NCBI GenBank assembly: GCA_037043015.1
Contig: CM073324.1
Span: forward strand, 27,482,097-27,546,096
Direction of reading: 5' to 3'
Length of the DNA stretch: 64,000 bases
DNA from: Bryum argenteum
Taxonomy: Eukaryota; Streptophyta; Bryopsida; Bryales; Bryaceae
Within the stretch, counting starts at the first letter, position 1. Each line of letters starts with the position of its first letter. The notes beneath the pieces were generated by a model that saw only the letters and a list, made by a program, of their open reading frames with translations, had not been told where the DNA came from and searched no databases. Shown piece by piece: positions 22,300-34,988 of this stretch. The translations under genes were made by a program, and so were the position numbers.

Positions 22300-22984
22300 C
22301 CTTCGTGAAAATGCTATGATACCATCATACAAAGTTGGATGCTAATGATAAATTTGTATATAGTTTATGGAGTGTTCGACTCCTTTGCTAATAAGTTATT
22401 CACACAATCAACAAGACACATACTCCCATAAGGAAATTCATAGCCAGAGAACTATCAAAAGGCGAAGTGAAATCGGACCTATTGTAAGAGACTATCCATG
22501 CTTGTGAGAGAAAATGCATTCTATTTCAGGAAGACCTAAAGAATGCCAAGCACTGTCTAACATGTAATTGACCTAAATATTAAGATAACCTTCTAAACAT
22601 GTCTTTAGTAAAATTTGTGTGACATCTTCTAATTATTTCGAGGATTTGGTGAATATTCAGAAGCCCAACAATTTCAAAATGAATGAGATGGCATTTCTAA
22701 AACCAAAGTGATAGACAATGAGGCGACAACCTCGTATGTCTCCAAAGTGTAAAAAAACTTTAATATTATTGTGGATTCAAGTTTCAAATAAGACCCCAAT
22801 AACCTTTGCCTTAGCAGCGAACAATGTCACCCATTCAAGCTTACAAGGTCACTTGGTTGACATGGCGGGTAACACTTCTCAACTACATCCTACCACCATG
22901 GTTGTGCACCATTTTATTTTATCTTATTTTAATATTTTTTGCTTCATTATGTTAGCTTTCTTGAATTTGGTAAAAAGATTTGCT
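22300..22984. other. Spacer, nothing recognised
   Basis: AT-rich, without recognised exons, RNA genes or terminal repeats. Confidence 0.4.
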
Positions 22985-23288
22985 CACTAGTAGAAAATGG
23001 CAGAAAATTGATGCCTGTGGTAACTTGTCCCTAGTGACAAAATAGTGCCAATTGAAATTGTGCTTTTAATGACATCAAAATAAATTGTTACATTCATCAC
23101 TTTTCCTTAAATTTTTGCTAACCTAGTAAATTATAGTATAGCTTATAACAAGAGAATTATTTTTAAAGAAAAATGACAAATATAATCATTGATTTTGATG
23201 ATCGTTCTCAGAAGCACAATCAAATTGACTTGTCACAAGAGGGACAAGTTTCTATAGATGTCACTATTTGGGCAATTTTTTACTAGTA
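22985..23288. mobile_element. CACTA-type MITE
   Basis: The left end CACTAGTAGAAAATGGCA and the inverted right end TACTAGTAAAAAATTGCCCA bracket 304 bp of AT-rich sequence related to the 39.5 and 45.3 kb copies. No exact flanking duplication remains. The right end and its flank are repeated once more at about 23355-23448, so a tandem duplication of about 90 bp took place after insertion. Confidence 0.6.
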
Positions 23289-23811
23289 ACAACTTGTGAA
23301 TTTATTTATGTCTATATAGCATTGTTAGTAGAGGAATCATTTAGCTTGTGGAAGAGGTCACTATTTGTGCAATTTGTGAATTTATTTATGTCTGTATTAA
23401 TAGCATTGTTAGTAGAGGAATTATTCAACTTGTGGAAGGAAGTCTAACTGCATGATTATTTTTATTAGCAACTAAGATTGAGGGAGATCGAACTTTGTGG
23501 CATACTTGTGTGAACAGTTCATGATTATCTAAGATATCGTACAACGGGAGGTTTTGCATATTGAGAGTATACCTAGTGCCATTATAGGAAACCAAATTTA
23601 GAAGCTTGAGCATTCTATTGAGCTTCGGAGGGATATTTGCGCTACAACAAGAAGGTGGTTGCATGGAGATTATGAAATGATACAAATTGCATGAATGTTC
23701 ATTTGAATGCATATAGTGAGTTCCTTGCAGATCCGAAGGTATTGCTAGAGGTCAATTCGGGCAAAAGCATACAAATCTTAGAAGAATGTAAAAGAATGTA
23801 GTGAATTGAGG

Positions 23812-24222
23812 GGGTGATCCATCCAAAACGTCAAGGGTGATCCATCAAAAGCAAGAAGGGTGATCCATGGAAAGGAAGAGGGGGTGATCCATGGAAAGGA
23901 AGAGGGTGATCCATGGAAAGGAAGAGGGGGTGATCCATGGAAAGGAAGAGGGGTGATCCATCGAAAGGAAGAGGGGTGATCCATCGAAAGGAAGAGGGGT
24001 GATCCATCGAAAGGAAGAGGGGTGATCCATCGAAAGGAAGAGCGGTGATCCATCGAAAGGAAGAGGAGTGATTCATCAAAAACGAGAGGGGTGATCCATC
24101 CAAAACAAGAGGGGTTAACCATCCAAAACAAGAGGGGTTAACCATCCAAAACGAGAGGGGTGATCCATCCAAAACCAGAGAGGTTATCTATCCAAAACGA
24201 GAGAGGTTATGCATCTAAAACA
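23812..24222. repeat. Minisatellite, about 18 units of 21-24 bp
   Basis: The unit is close to GGTGATCCATCGAAAGGAAG plus AGG. Central units split into an ATGG block and an ATCG block; outer units carry CCAAAACGAGAG variants. It forms long open frames on the minus strand with DHPSSFRWIT-type repeats, but these lack a start context, introns or homology and look like a by-product of the repeat. Confidence 0.9.
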
Positions 24223-24483
24223 CACAACGTGAAAAGACTAAGTATATTATTTTGCCTCCCGTATTATAAGGTGAGAATTTGGTATCATTTTTTTACTTTT
24301 ATCACAAAGTTGAGTCACAAATACGAATTACAAACTTTAGATGTGCTACACAATAGAATTGGATTAATTACATGGTTCATATTCATTCACACGGTTGGCC
24401 ATTCAAATACTAGTAGTCACAAAGCATAGATACAAAATTCATTTAGTATGGCTCTAAATATATGTTGTAATTTATTGCTGCTT

Positions 24484-25480
24484 AACCCCTAAAGATCAAC
24501 GGCCACCAAAGTGGAGGTTTCCTATTTCGCGCAGCCTAGATGAAGGGGTTAAAAGTAATATTTTTTCCTAAAATTTTTAGTGGGTGCTCCTTACACTGCA
24601 AAGTGCATGTGGTAAAATTTGCAAATCCAAATTCCAATTTTAGAACCTTCATCTAGAAATTTTAGGTTTGAAGTCCAAAAAGGGCAGTTTAATTTAGTCT
24701 TTTTTGAATTTTTTTTTGAAAATATGTTCATGAACAAATCACTACTTGAATCCCAAAGTGACCCAAGTCAAAAAGTTTGTCAATTTCACAAGGGCAGCCC
24801 TCAAAAATTACAAAAACAATCTTCACAATTTCTAATAATTTCTGAATTAACTCTTACAAAATTTGTGAAAATTTAAGGTTTTAGAATTTTCCCAATTTTT
24901 TTTTCTCAAATTTCACAAACTCATAAAGGCACCTACTCGCCGTTGGGATCTTTAATTAAGCCAAATATATCAAATGAAATGCATATTTTACTATATTGTT
25001 GTTTTTAGACCTTCTTTTACGAAAATTTGCATGAAGGTCACAAAAATGGAATAACTTTCCAAAATTTTGCATGAGCGTACCCAACTTGATTACCCATATG
25101 AAAAAAAAATATGGGAATTATGTTTGGGGTAACAATCTTCAATTTTCTCTTTGCTCCATGGAAACAATGCCTCACAAGCAATGCCCGAAAAAACTTTTGC
25201 ACCAACTTTGAATGTTATGATCTCACAAATGATAAAGATCCAACGATTGAAATTTCACATCGTAGTAGTGATAGTAGATAGGTTTGAGATCTTACGGTTG
25301 AAAGTAAAGATAAACAATAATTTTTTTGACCATGTCTCAATTCAAACAAGGTGGTAGAAAATCGCAGTTTTTGGTTCTGGAAGTCCAAAAAGCGCTTGGA
25401 TTTTAGCCACAAAAGATAGTTACATAAGCCAAGTTTGTCCACTAGTGTAGATGAAGTATTTTTGTAGCGACACCTCATAA
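24484..25480. repeat. TTAACCCCTAA-ended repeat, copy 2
   Basis: It starts TTAACCCCTAAAGATCAACG and is closely related to 20421-21000 through about 25400. The right terminus is not clear. A diverged AAACCCCTAATG lies further right at about 25658. Non-coding. Confidence 0.55.
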
Positions 25481-26356
25481 CATATTGTTTGGTTTATAGT
25501 GTGTGATCCTTTTGAATAATATCATGACCAAATTTCTTCGATAAAAGTGTATTTGCAAAAATTGAGCATCTTCACCAAATTAAGGCCCTCATGCGAACAA
25601 GCCAAAGAGGAGGACAATGGCTAGGATCCAAGTGCAAAGGCGCCGGTTGATCAATAAACCCCTAATGATAAGAGTTGATTTCCAACTTTTTTTTTAGAAT
25701 GATGTGTTCATAATGACACAAATCCTATTCTCAAAAACTTACATTGTCATGAGATCAATTAAAATATTAAAATGAATAGATTTTCTTGAATTGTAATTAG
25801 TGTAAAAGATTGTTGTATGTTAGTATAGACCAAAAACACCATAAGATGAAAAACTCGTATGAAGTTATGCTTCTTCTTTATATTTCATTGTGAGTTCCTT
25901 TAACACCTGAGGCATACATAGGCTTGAACTGGGTCGATGTGCCTAAAAAAATAAGAAACAACTTTTTTACAAAACATGGAACTTTGACTGAATATATCCC
26001 AAGATCCTTACGCCAATTTCAGAAACGCCTCTTTGGTAGTCACTGTAGAGCAGTCTTAGTCTTGGTTGAGGGGTTAAAAATGTGAAATGCCGCTCTATCT
26101 TTTATTAGGCATTCTCTTTTTCGTGTCCTTGCGGCGGAACTAAGTTACGTCTGGCACTTCCGGCGTCCATGCTCCCCATTTCCCCGTCACCTGGCGTCCC
26201 CTCGGGTGGGCTTTCACATTACCATCCCTCGTTCCTCCTACCTTCTTCCCCCTCTTCATGTTTGTTTCCAGAATCACAAGCTATCGAACTTGAAGATCGC
26301 TGCTCACTCTGGTCTCTGGAAGCTCTAGTCAAGCTCTAGCTAGGCAGCAAGCGGCC
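25481..26356 (+). promoter_or_regulatory. Upstream region of the E2 gene
   Basis: The distal part is AT-rich spacer. From about 26100 the sequence becomes GC-rich and pyrimidine-rich (for example 26155-26250), like the leader of the 6.2 kb gene. No certain TATA box was identified. Confidence 0.4.
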
Positions 26357-29300
26357 ATGGTGGTGATGGAGCGCGCTCTGGTGCGCTTGCTGCGCTCGCA
26401 AGCTCTGCGTGCTTCGTCGTCTGCCTTCACCGTCCAGGTTCCTTTCTTCTCTTGCATGCCTTGTCACGATCGGCGATGGCACGGATTTTCACACTGTTTT
26501 GCCTTTAGCAGAGAGGCGCGGCGTCAACTGTCCGGGCGTTTGTCGCATCGTCGTCCTCCCCAGCTTTAGGTGATTTTTCTGATCACTCTTTTGGATCCAA
26601 GACAGCTTCAAGAGACCTCTAAAAGCTAGCTGTTTGAAGTTTATGTGCGGGTAGTTTAGAGTCTGCAATGTGTTCTGACTAGATTTTCAAATTGCGTCAA
26701 ATCAAGGAATTGATGTAGTTATTTTCTTAGGCAAGGCCTACGGAATTAGTTTCTCATGAATCTTCGAATTGGCTTCTTTTGTATTGCAGAGGGGATTACC
26801 CGCGTGGAGTCCAGGTATGGCTAGTTTTGTAGTTCATTCTCAGTGAGATTAACTGGTTGTCTTGGTTTAGGGTTTGTGAGGGGGGCATACTTCTAGTGGC
26901 TGTGCGAATTTCGGTAGAGTGATTAGGGTTTATTGAGTGCTCCAATCTAGGGTTTGCTAGGACTGTCAATGATTCGAGAATGTGCTATCATTTTGGTGGA
27001 CATACCTTTTCTATTGAGTGGAAGTATTGATGCATTAGTTTTACACCTATAGTACTCTTGATGAGCTAGTGCTAGTGTAACACAGATGCTTTTGTTATCG
27101 ACTCAATCATACGAAGGCATTCTCAGTCAATAGTGAAAAAGATATTGTCTTGTTTATCACTGTTAATAGTCGATCGTTAGTTTGTCAAATACATATTGAT
27201 GACCATTTTCGGATTTCTTCATGCAGTGCTTCGCTTTCTGGCTTAAGGCCACCAGTTTGGCAAGAATGGACCAGAGGTTATGCATCGGGATCAGGTATTA
27301 CTAGGACTGCCGAGTGAGTGCTGATTGTCATTGCCAATTTCGTACACACGCACGTAATTGGATGGGGTCTATCGCTAGCGTGTAAGTGAGAACCATTGTT
27401 GTTGATCGAAGTGCAGTGATCCGTATACTTCGTGATATATAGGTTCGGGATGCTGACTAAGTATGGGCCTAAAACATTGCAGGGGAGCCGGGAGTGGTGG
27501 TTGTTCCGTTCATGGGAGAATCCATTGAAGATGGCGCACTGATTGCAATCTTAAAACGTGAGTGTGCTGATAGGCGGTGGCTTGTTTCTTTTGCCGATCT
27601 AGAAGCTTCATTATTTGTTATTTGAACTCCTGTGTCTATTCTGGAAGCTGTTGGTCAAAAACAATGGATTCTTGGGGGTTACAGAACCTGGCGATGCTGT
27701 GGCTGTGGATGAGATTATCGCCCAGATTGAGACAGACAAGGTTCTTACTTCGTATACCTTCACTCTCTCTTTTCCTCCGCGCGAGGTTTTGAGCTTTGTA
27801 TGATATGATTGTGAACATTTTACGGGTGAAAGAAGTGTAACTGTCTTTCTAGTTTTGGGCTTCAAGCGATAAAACCTTACCATGTAGTACTTCTGTAACT
27901 TTTTAATGTTCAACTATTGACTTGGGTGTTGTGGTGTTCAGGTTACGATCGACGTACGAAGTGATGTTGCTGGAAAGATTGAAGAGGTACTGTTTACTAA
28001 AATGGAGGTTTTATCTTAAAATATTGATATCTGAGATGAACTTTATGTAAGAAAGCTCAAAATTTTGGACTGGTTCTCAACTCCGGAAGTGGTGAAGAGT
28101 TAGAGCTTATTGTTTATGAAATACCGGTGCTAAAATTGTAGATTCTAGCCAAGGAAGGTGACACAGTGAAAGCTGGAACGCAACTTGCACGAGTGGCCGT
28201 TGGAGAGGCTGGAGCACCGGCGGCTACTCCTTCGAAGGAGTCGGCTCCTCCTCCGCAAGACGAAGTTACCAAATCTGCGCCTCCTCTTCCTCCTAAAACT
28301 GCGACTCCTTCTAGTTCCTCTCCGAACAAGGACTCCCCACCTTCCCCTCCAGCTCAAGCTAAAGCACCTCCACCACCACCATCACCCCCTCAACCTAAAT
28401 CAACCTCTGGAACTGAAGTACACATGCCCACAAAGGGAGGAGAAAGAAGGGTAAGTTCGTCAACCTAGCAACTGCTCTAACCAATTGTAGCAAAGCCACC
28501 TTCAAATTTTCCTTCGCGCCGTTCTAGTTGGTTAGGTTTCTGGTGAAAACTGCTTTTATAGTGCTCAAATTTGTAATGTGTCTCGAATGTTGTCATCGGG
28601 ATTTCTACTCGAACCATCTGCAGGGCTTGGATTTGATTATTATACCTTGTTTGATTGTCCGACGGGGATTTCTGTGGTAGTGTTATTAGAATTTTGTGGA
28701 ACAGAAATTTTGGTTCAAAGGTCTCTTACCTTCACATTATCGTTTTCAGGTTCCAATGACTCGGTTGCGGAAGAGAGTGGCTACTAGGCTGAAAGATTCT
28801 CAGAATACCTTTGCATTGCTGACTACCTTTAACGAGATCGACATGTGAGCTTCTATCCTTCCTCCGACCCGATCTATAGTTTTAAACGTGCTATCTTTTT
28901 AGGTCTTCATTTGTTTTCGTTTTGGATATTCGTTTTCTGTGGAAATCGTAAGAACCTTTCATACTGAGCCTGCGAGTATTGAAATACGCTCACTAGATGC
29001 CGCTAAGATAAGTTCATTCGAGTATGTATTCGTCTTTTAGACACGGCCATTGTCGTGTGCAGGACCAACTTGATGCAGATGCGTGCCCAGCACAAGGATT
29101 TGTTCCAAGAGAAGCATGGTGTGAAATTGGGTTTCATGTCTGGTTTTGTGAAGGTAGCCGATTTCTAGTGCTCCCGCTTTACTTGATGCAGTTTGTACCG
29201 GTATTGTTAGCTTTCTGCTCTCTAAAACCTCAAATTCGAATCAATCTTCGTGAGAGTGTAAGCTTGCCTCTGGTCCGTAGACGATCGGAGAATAGCATCA

Positions 29301-30112
29301 ACTCATACTGATTACCAGTGCTGCTCGTCTGAAATCAGTAGTCCCAGATTTCTACCAACTTCAACCTGTACTGAGTAATCGTCCTGTAACTATGCTTACA
29401 CAGGCAGCCGTCAGTGCGCTCAAGCAATTCCCTGCAGTGAATGCAGTCATTGATGGAGATGACATAATTTACAGAGACTACGTTGACATCAGTATTGCCG
29501 TTGGAACAGCCAAGGTGAACAGTCTTATGATAAATATGTTTCCTTCTTCTCATTGATAATTCGTGGTTAACGATTTTAAGAACTTCTGTTTCATTCATCG
29601 CAGGGCCTCGTTGTTCCAGTGATCCGAGGAGCAGATCATATGAACTTTGCACAGATTGAGAAGACCATCAACACGCTCGGCAAGAAGGCAAATGACGGCA
29701 GCATCTCAATAGATGACATGGCCGGCGGTACGTTTACCATCTCCAACGGCGGTGTCTACGGAAGTCTTATCAGCACGCCTATCATTAACCCACCTCAGGT
29801 AACTCTTCCTTTTACCCTCATCGCTTGCGTAGCATACACACTGATTTTTCCGGATAGATGTGGGTTTACAACTAGATTACCCTCACCTAACTAATCTGTG
29901 ATTCTGGTATGTGATTGCAGTCTGCTATTCTGGGCATGCACTCTATTCAGAAGCGCCCTGTGGTTGTAGGCAATGACATCGTTGCCAAGCCTATGATGTA
30001 CGTGGCTCTCACGTACGACCACCGACTCATTGATGGAAGAGAGGCCGTTCTTTTCCTACGAGCCGTCAAAGACAACGTGGAAGATCCACGCCGGCTGCTC
30101 TTGGACATTTAG
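26357..30112 (+). CDS. DLST: Dihydrolipoyl succinyltransferase, E2 of 2-oxoglutarate dehydrogenase (mitochondrial)
   Basis: Thirteen exons in phase (26357-26437, 26512-26569, 26790-26814, 27227-27294, 27483-27557, 27685-27740, 27942-27986, 28142-28450, 28750-28844, 29063-29153, 29404-29514, 29604-29798, 29921-30112) encode 466 aa. The enzyme transfers the succinyl group from its lipoyl arm to CoA in the TCA cycle and forms the core of the complex. Residues 1-75 are a basic presequence. The lipoyl domain follows, with the modified lysine at about 121 (IETDKVTI). Next is a Pro/Ala/Ser-rich linker (about 155-236) without a clear E1/E3-binding domain, as in other plant E2o. The catalytic domain carries DHRLIDG with His437 and Asp441 and ends LLLDI. 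Exon 2 could start 3 nt earlier in frame. A polyadenylation signal AATAAA lies at 30362-30367. Confidence 0.96.
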
Positions 30113-30446
30113 AGGTCCTTATGGGCGATGTCGGAGCATTTAGTGCATTATCGGCCAAGTCTCACCAGGAACTTCTTCCACGTCGAGACGCTGTTTGCTT
30201 GTGCGATGAGGATTTGAGCGGCCGAGAGTGAGAATGATGCTTAGCTAGCATGCAGAATCAGTTGCTCTCTAGTTACGTCACGTCTCTGCTGCAAGTCATG
30301 AAGTGAAATGATTTTGGCTTTCTTCTCAAGCAGTAGTCGCCGTGACACTTTTAGAGTATACAATAAATTATCCAAATTATTGGTGGATGTCACTCATGGT
30401 TCTTATCGGTGTTGACTTTGCAATTGCAGCTGAAGTTTCTGGTTAA

Positions 30447-30654
30447 GGTAGGAGTGGCTAAAACCGTCCAGCCCCAAAAACTGCACAGCAGGGTTCAAAT
30501 ATTTACAGGAAATTTTTAGATCTTTTTTTTAGATGGATTTGCACTAGCTTTGCATACTATCGAAAAATAATTAATATTTTACACCACTATTCCAAGTATG
30601 CAAAGCTGAAATTCGGACGGTTTTTGGGGCTGGACGGTTTTAGCCACTCCTACC
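30447..30654. mobile_element. MITE with a perfect 36 bp inverted repeat
   Basis: The ends start GGTAGGAGTGGCTAAAACCG and match each other perfectly in inverted orientation over about 36 bp. The whole element is 208 bp. TTAA lies to the left and TTAG to the right, so a TTA-type target is possible. The superfamily is uncertain. It sits about 80 bp beyond the E2 polyadenylation signal. The perfect repeats point to a recent insertion. Confidence 0.75.
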
Positions 30655-32380
30655 TTAGTTGATTTTCTTGAATTTTATATGAACTGCTAATTATTAAGCT
30701 TGCCGACCCTGGAATATGTTCCATGTTTGATTTATCACGGGAAGATGCTCTAAATTGTGAAGGGTTCACATTGGACGATGGGGATTGGGTGTGGCTGTAT
30801 TTTAACGTGTAAGAGCAAAGCTCTTGAGGGAATGGTTCAAGTGAGAGCATAAATTTTGAACTTTTCTTAGATTAGTTGAGAATTTCTGAATTCAAGTGAT
30901 ATGAGTATCAAGAACCGTATTGAGTTAAACGAATTAAACCTAAAATGTACTTGAGTATCAGTCTCTACTCGTGTTTTTGAGTGTTTCATACCCACTGATC
31001 AAGCCTCCAATCTGAGTAATTATCTTTCACTATATTTTGAATCAATAAATTTTTTTTGTAAAAAAGGACTCAATGTACACTCGCGAGAGAAAGATGATTC
31101 AAGATGAAAGATTGAAGGTCTGTTTTGAATCTAAAAGTTTGTGTCGAATCGGTCTTCGTTTGGGTCGTTGTTTGGAATCAAATAAGTGCAGGCATGTAAA
31201 ACCAGCACCCCGTTCGGTCTGCCGCTCCACAAGCAGAGTTTCAATCTGCATGGCTGTGACCACGGAAATGTTCGAATCAGTAATTCGTGGTGGGACATTA
31301 GAAGTTACAGAAGAGATTTAGCCTCGTGCTTTGGTATGCAGGAGGTTGATTTGGTTTTAAAATTTGTAAGGTTAGAACATGTAGCTCAAAAAGAGTTACG
31401 ATTAACATTTATAATATTTCCAGTTTCAGGTGTTTTAAGCCCAAATTGTGAATTTATAACGTATACCTTGAAGTGTAAGGTTCTTGCACCAACTCTTTGT
31501 GCTCAATCCGCATCACTATCATCAGAAACCTAACAGAGAAAGAGATAATGGTGAGTGAAATATGGAACTTCCTTCCTACAAATGACTCGGACCATTGTGA
31601 TCTTAGGACAGACCCCAGATTTCACTCGAGTTGGCAATTCTGAGATTCATTTACAAAAGATGCTACTGAAAGTCATTCAACAGCATGAATGTCCAATATT
31701 AGTACCAGTATTAGCTGCCCTCTGAACTGTAAGTCCTGCACACAAACATGACTACATATCAACAGTTGCACCATGTGTTCTCCATTATGGAGGATTTTTG
31801 TATCAATGTAGGTTGTTTGAGCAACGGGGAGGATCCAGTCATGTTAAGCGAACTTCACATGGCCTAACCAGTTCTCGCAACTAATCACTGCCTGAGTTTT
31901 TGAAAGAAATGGAAAACCCATGAAGCTAATGTCAACCTGCAAAGGTTTGTTCAGGAAACAGTTTTCACCTAAAGTGGCATCCAGTCCCAACGCTTGGAAT
32001 TTTAGCTTAAGATGGCTGCATTGTTATTCATCGACCATTAAAAAAACTCGGTCGTTGTGAACTTATTGAATCAGTCTACGCTCATGTACCTTCTCTTCGA
32101 ATTTCCTGTTCTTCCTTTCAGCAGGAGACTTGTTTCTGGTACCCGCTGGAACACAGATTTTAGGAACAAACCGTCATGTACCCTTGAAAATTATGACGAA
32201 CAGTCTGATTGAGCATACATACAAAGTCACAGAAATTTGCTTGCACGTACTGTCATAATGAATGCAAGCAGGACAGCGAAAAAAGAATTTCCATTTGCAC
32301 ATCATGTTTCTACCTCTAGATTTTAATTTCTTTCTTCTTCTTTTACGCTAAGAGTCATGGCTTTCAGTTGGTGAATATGG
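30655..32380. other. Spacer between convergent E2 and RHL1 genes
   Basis: The right part should contain the RHL1 3' UTR. No further gene, RNA or element was recognised; short frames at 31073-31533 show no family features. Confidence 0.45.
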
Positions 32381-34988
32381 TTACCACTTCGTGGCAGAAA
32401 TCTTACACTGACATGAATTCTCCAATGACACATTCGTGTCGACAGATACCCGCTTCTTCTGTATGTCATATACATGAAATTAGCCATAGCAGATACAAGG
32501 TTAAGCTGACGGATTGCGGAAGTGGTAATTTGAAAAAATCGTAAACTTAGAAACTCACCTTCTCGCTTGACTTCATAAAGAATGTCGAGATACTGGATTG
32601 CTTCGACCCGGTTCCTGCTGCACTTGCAGTTACGACTGATTGGGCTTCTTTTGCAAGAAGCATGACCGGAGCAATAATTCTTGGTGCTGGAGTACAAGAT
32701 CCGGCAAAGTGGTCAGTGATACTAGTCTTGCCAAAATCATGCCACCGGTCGTATAAAATCCTCACATCCAGTTGATGGATACAGAATTTTTGTGAAGATC
32801 AAAGGCTCAACTATGTTGCTTAGAGAAACTTTATTGAGAAATGGGACCACTACGCAACGTTGTAACCAAGCCAAGGTCTTCAGCAGTTCAATACAGCTTA
32901 TTGAAGATTTAAGGGAAGGAGGTAGTAGAAGGAGAATGATACGGTACCTGAAGATGCATCTTTCTTTAATGCTTCTGATTCAGAAACAAGAAGACATTCC
33001 TCTGCATCTTTCTGCAGAGGTTCAGCAACCGATTCAGCAAGCCCACCAGTGTTGTCTGTTTCTTTCTCCTTGACAGGTGACTCTGCATACCTGATGTTGA
33101 GAAGGTTGCAAGATCTGATAAGCAATGAGTCTGAAAGAGACTCAATGGTACAACCAAGAGCAACTTGTGGTACATAACATTAGAATGTCAGATGTGTTAC
33201 GAACTGACTCAACAGGAATGCTTCTGATGCTTACGAATAATATTTCCCGATTGTGCGATCAGTTCGCTCTGGAGGTGCTGCCGTATCTTTCAGATGGACA
33301 AGTTCATGATCGTTTTCATGCGACTCGCATTCACTAGAATTTTTCTGAAAAAGCCATTGATCCATCCTGAGCTGGCCCTTCGGTGTCCTCAATTTGCTGG
33401 CTACCGTGTGCGTTGCCTGGACTAGTTTTGATTGTGTGTGTAGGACATCAAAATTATCTTTAGAATCTCTAGGCTCACCAGCTCCACCAGCGAAGTCGTA
33501 TACTGCATGTTTTTCCTATTTCGACATTGTCAAGAACCAATACAATTTTAGCTACGTTCAGAAAGCAGTAGTTGCATCACAGCATAGTTGCAAAGTCAAG
33601 AAAAAGAAAGATGTGAAGGAATTCAAGCCTTCGAAAGGACAACTTCTATTAAAATCTGTAAATCCTTAAAAGTCAGCACCTCATACTTTTGAAAAATCAA
33701 CATTTTATCAACAGAGGTAGGACCTTGTATCAGTGTGAGTAAACGAAAGAGAGGTCTACATTCTTACATGACAAAGCGACGTGGAATGCAAACATTTTCT
33801 ACGAAGTATGAGAAAATTTACACCACTTCCATAAATGAAATTTGTTCCAGAAGCGATAGATGATGGTTCTCAGCATATTCAGATACGATCACGGAGTTTC
33901 TGAAGTTGTATAACATGCATGACATACCTGCTTAAGGTCTGTCGGCATCTCAAGGCGCAGCTCATCCGGGTTTGCTTCCTTCGAACCGATCCACCAAGCC
34001 TCCGGGAACACCACCTGTCAATGAGAATGCCTATGTTGAGCTACTTGCTGCAAACAAATCTGTGCATGACGTACTACTGGTGGAAGGTCATGTACAGCTT
34101 CGAACCAAAAGGAGACCGAATTTTACATTCGACATGTGGTAGAATTAGCATACCCTGTACAAGATTGCAAAAAACAGAAGTTGACACCATTGCCAATGCA
34201 TATCAGTAAAACACATGTCATTTACCATACTCTCAAAGAGATCTTCGCATTGAATATCTCCAGCTCCCCGAACGAAGTTCAAGGTGATGTACGTCCTTTT
34301 GGGATATACAATAGTGCCAAATAATTTAAGTCGACCCTGCCATGGCAAACAAAGAAAAGATTAGATGGTCACTTATCCACAGAACAAGCAACTATATTCT
34401 CTCCTATCAAAGAATAACCGAACCCTATCCAGATTGCGAAATAGCCTGCGCAGTTGAGAGTGTCTGGGTAGCACCAGTTACCTGAGGAAAATCAACATAT
34501 AAAATTGGATTTCTTGTGTCCAGTTGAGCCAATTCTCCAAATCTTCCTCCCGCCACAGTAGCTACGAGACCCGGATATGAAAACAGGTATTTATTCTTTC
34601 TATGACCTTTTTTACAAATATCCCGTCCGTCACATCTTCTGATACCTGTAGCGAACAAAAAGGCTGTCAAATGAGATCCTCTACATTGTTAAATCTGCAA
34701 TGAAATCGATTAAGCTGAAAAGCACGACATTATATCTTGTATACAGGTTGTTGCCATTTGCATTGAAAAAGAGACTGAAAATGCTGCAAGATCACGGCCA
34801 AAATCCGTCAACACAAAAATTGAGCTGATTCATTCACCTGATTTCGGTCGCAACGGCTCCTCTGGTAGAGCTTTTTCCTTCGACAGCAACCCGCGGGAGT
34901 ACGCCAGCTCCCGCAGCCTCTTACTCTCCTTTTCCAACTGAATATCCTCTGCAGTCAGAGCCGCTTCGTCTAATTTCTTCTTCGCCAT
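32381..34988 (-). CDS. RHL1: RHL1-like subunit of the plant topoisomerase VI complex
   Basis: On the minus strand eight exons stay in phase: 34838-34988, 34482-34645, 34226-34336, 33928-34014, 33235-33515, 32948-33090, 32559-32647, 32381-32458. They encode 367 aa, close to Arabidopsis RHL1 (about 355). In Arabidopsis this nuclear DNA-binding protein works with topoisomerase VI in endoreduplication. The conserved core is clear: RKNKYLFSYPGL, NPILYVDFPQ, GRLKLFGTIVYPK, VFPEAWWIGSKEANPDELRL and DFAGGAGEP. The middle is acidic and poorly conserved. The tail SSISTFFMKSSEK is a PIP-box-like motif comparable to LSNLFKKAEEK in Arabidopsis. The acceptor of exon 7 has a second in-phase choice (32632), and the last exon was chosen for phase and stop only. 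Confidence 0.9.

Noticed and set aside
23778-24172. Minus-strand frames of 113-117 codons with DHPSSFRWIT repeats
   Set aside because: They are produced by the 21-24 bp minisatellite; several frames are open at once and none has gene context.
23812-24222. CRISPR-like array
   Set aside because: Units are directly tandem without unique spacers, and the genome is eukaryotic.
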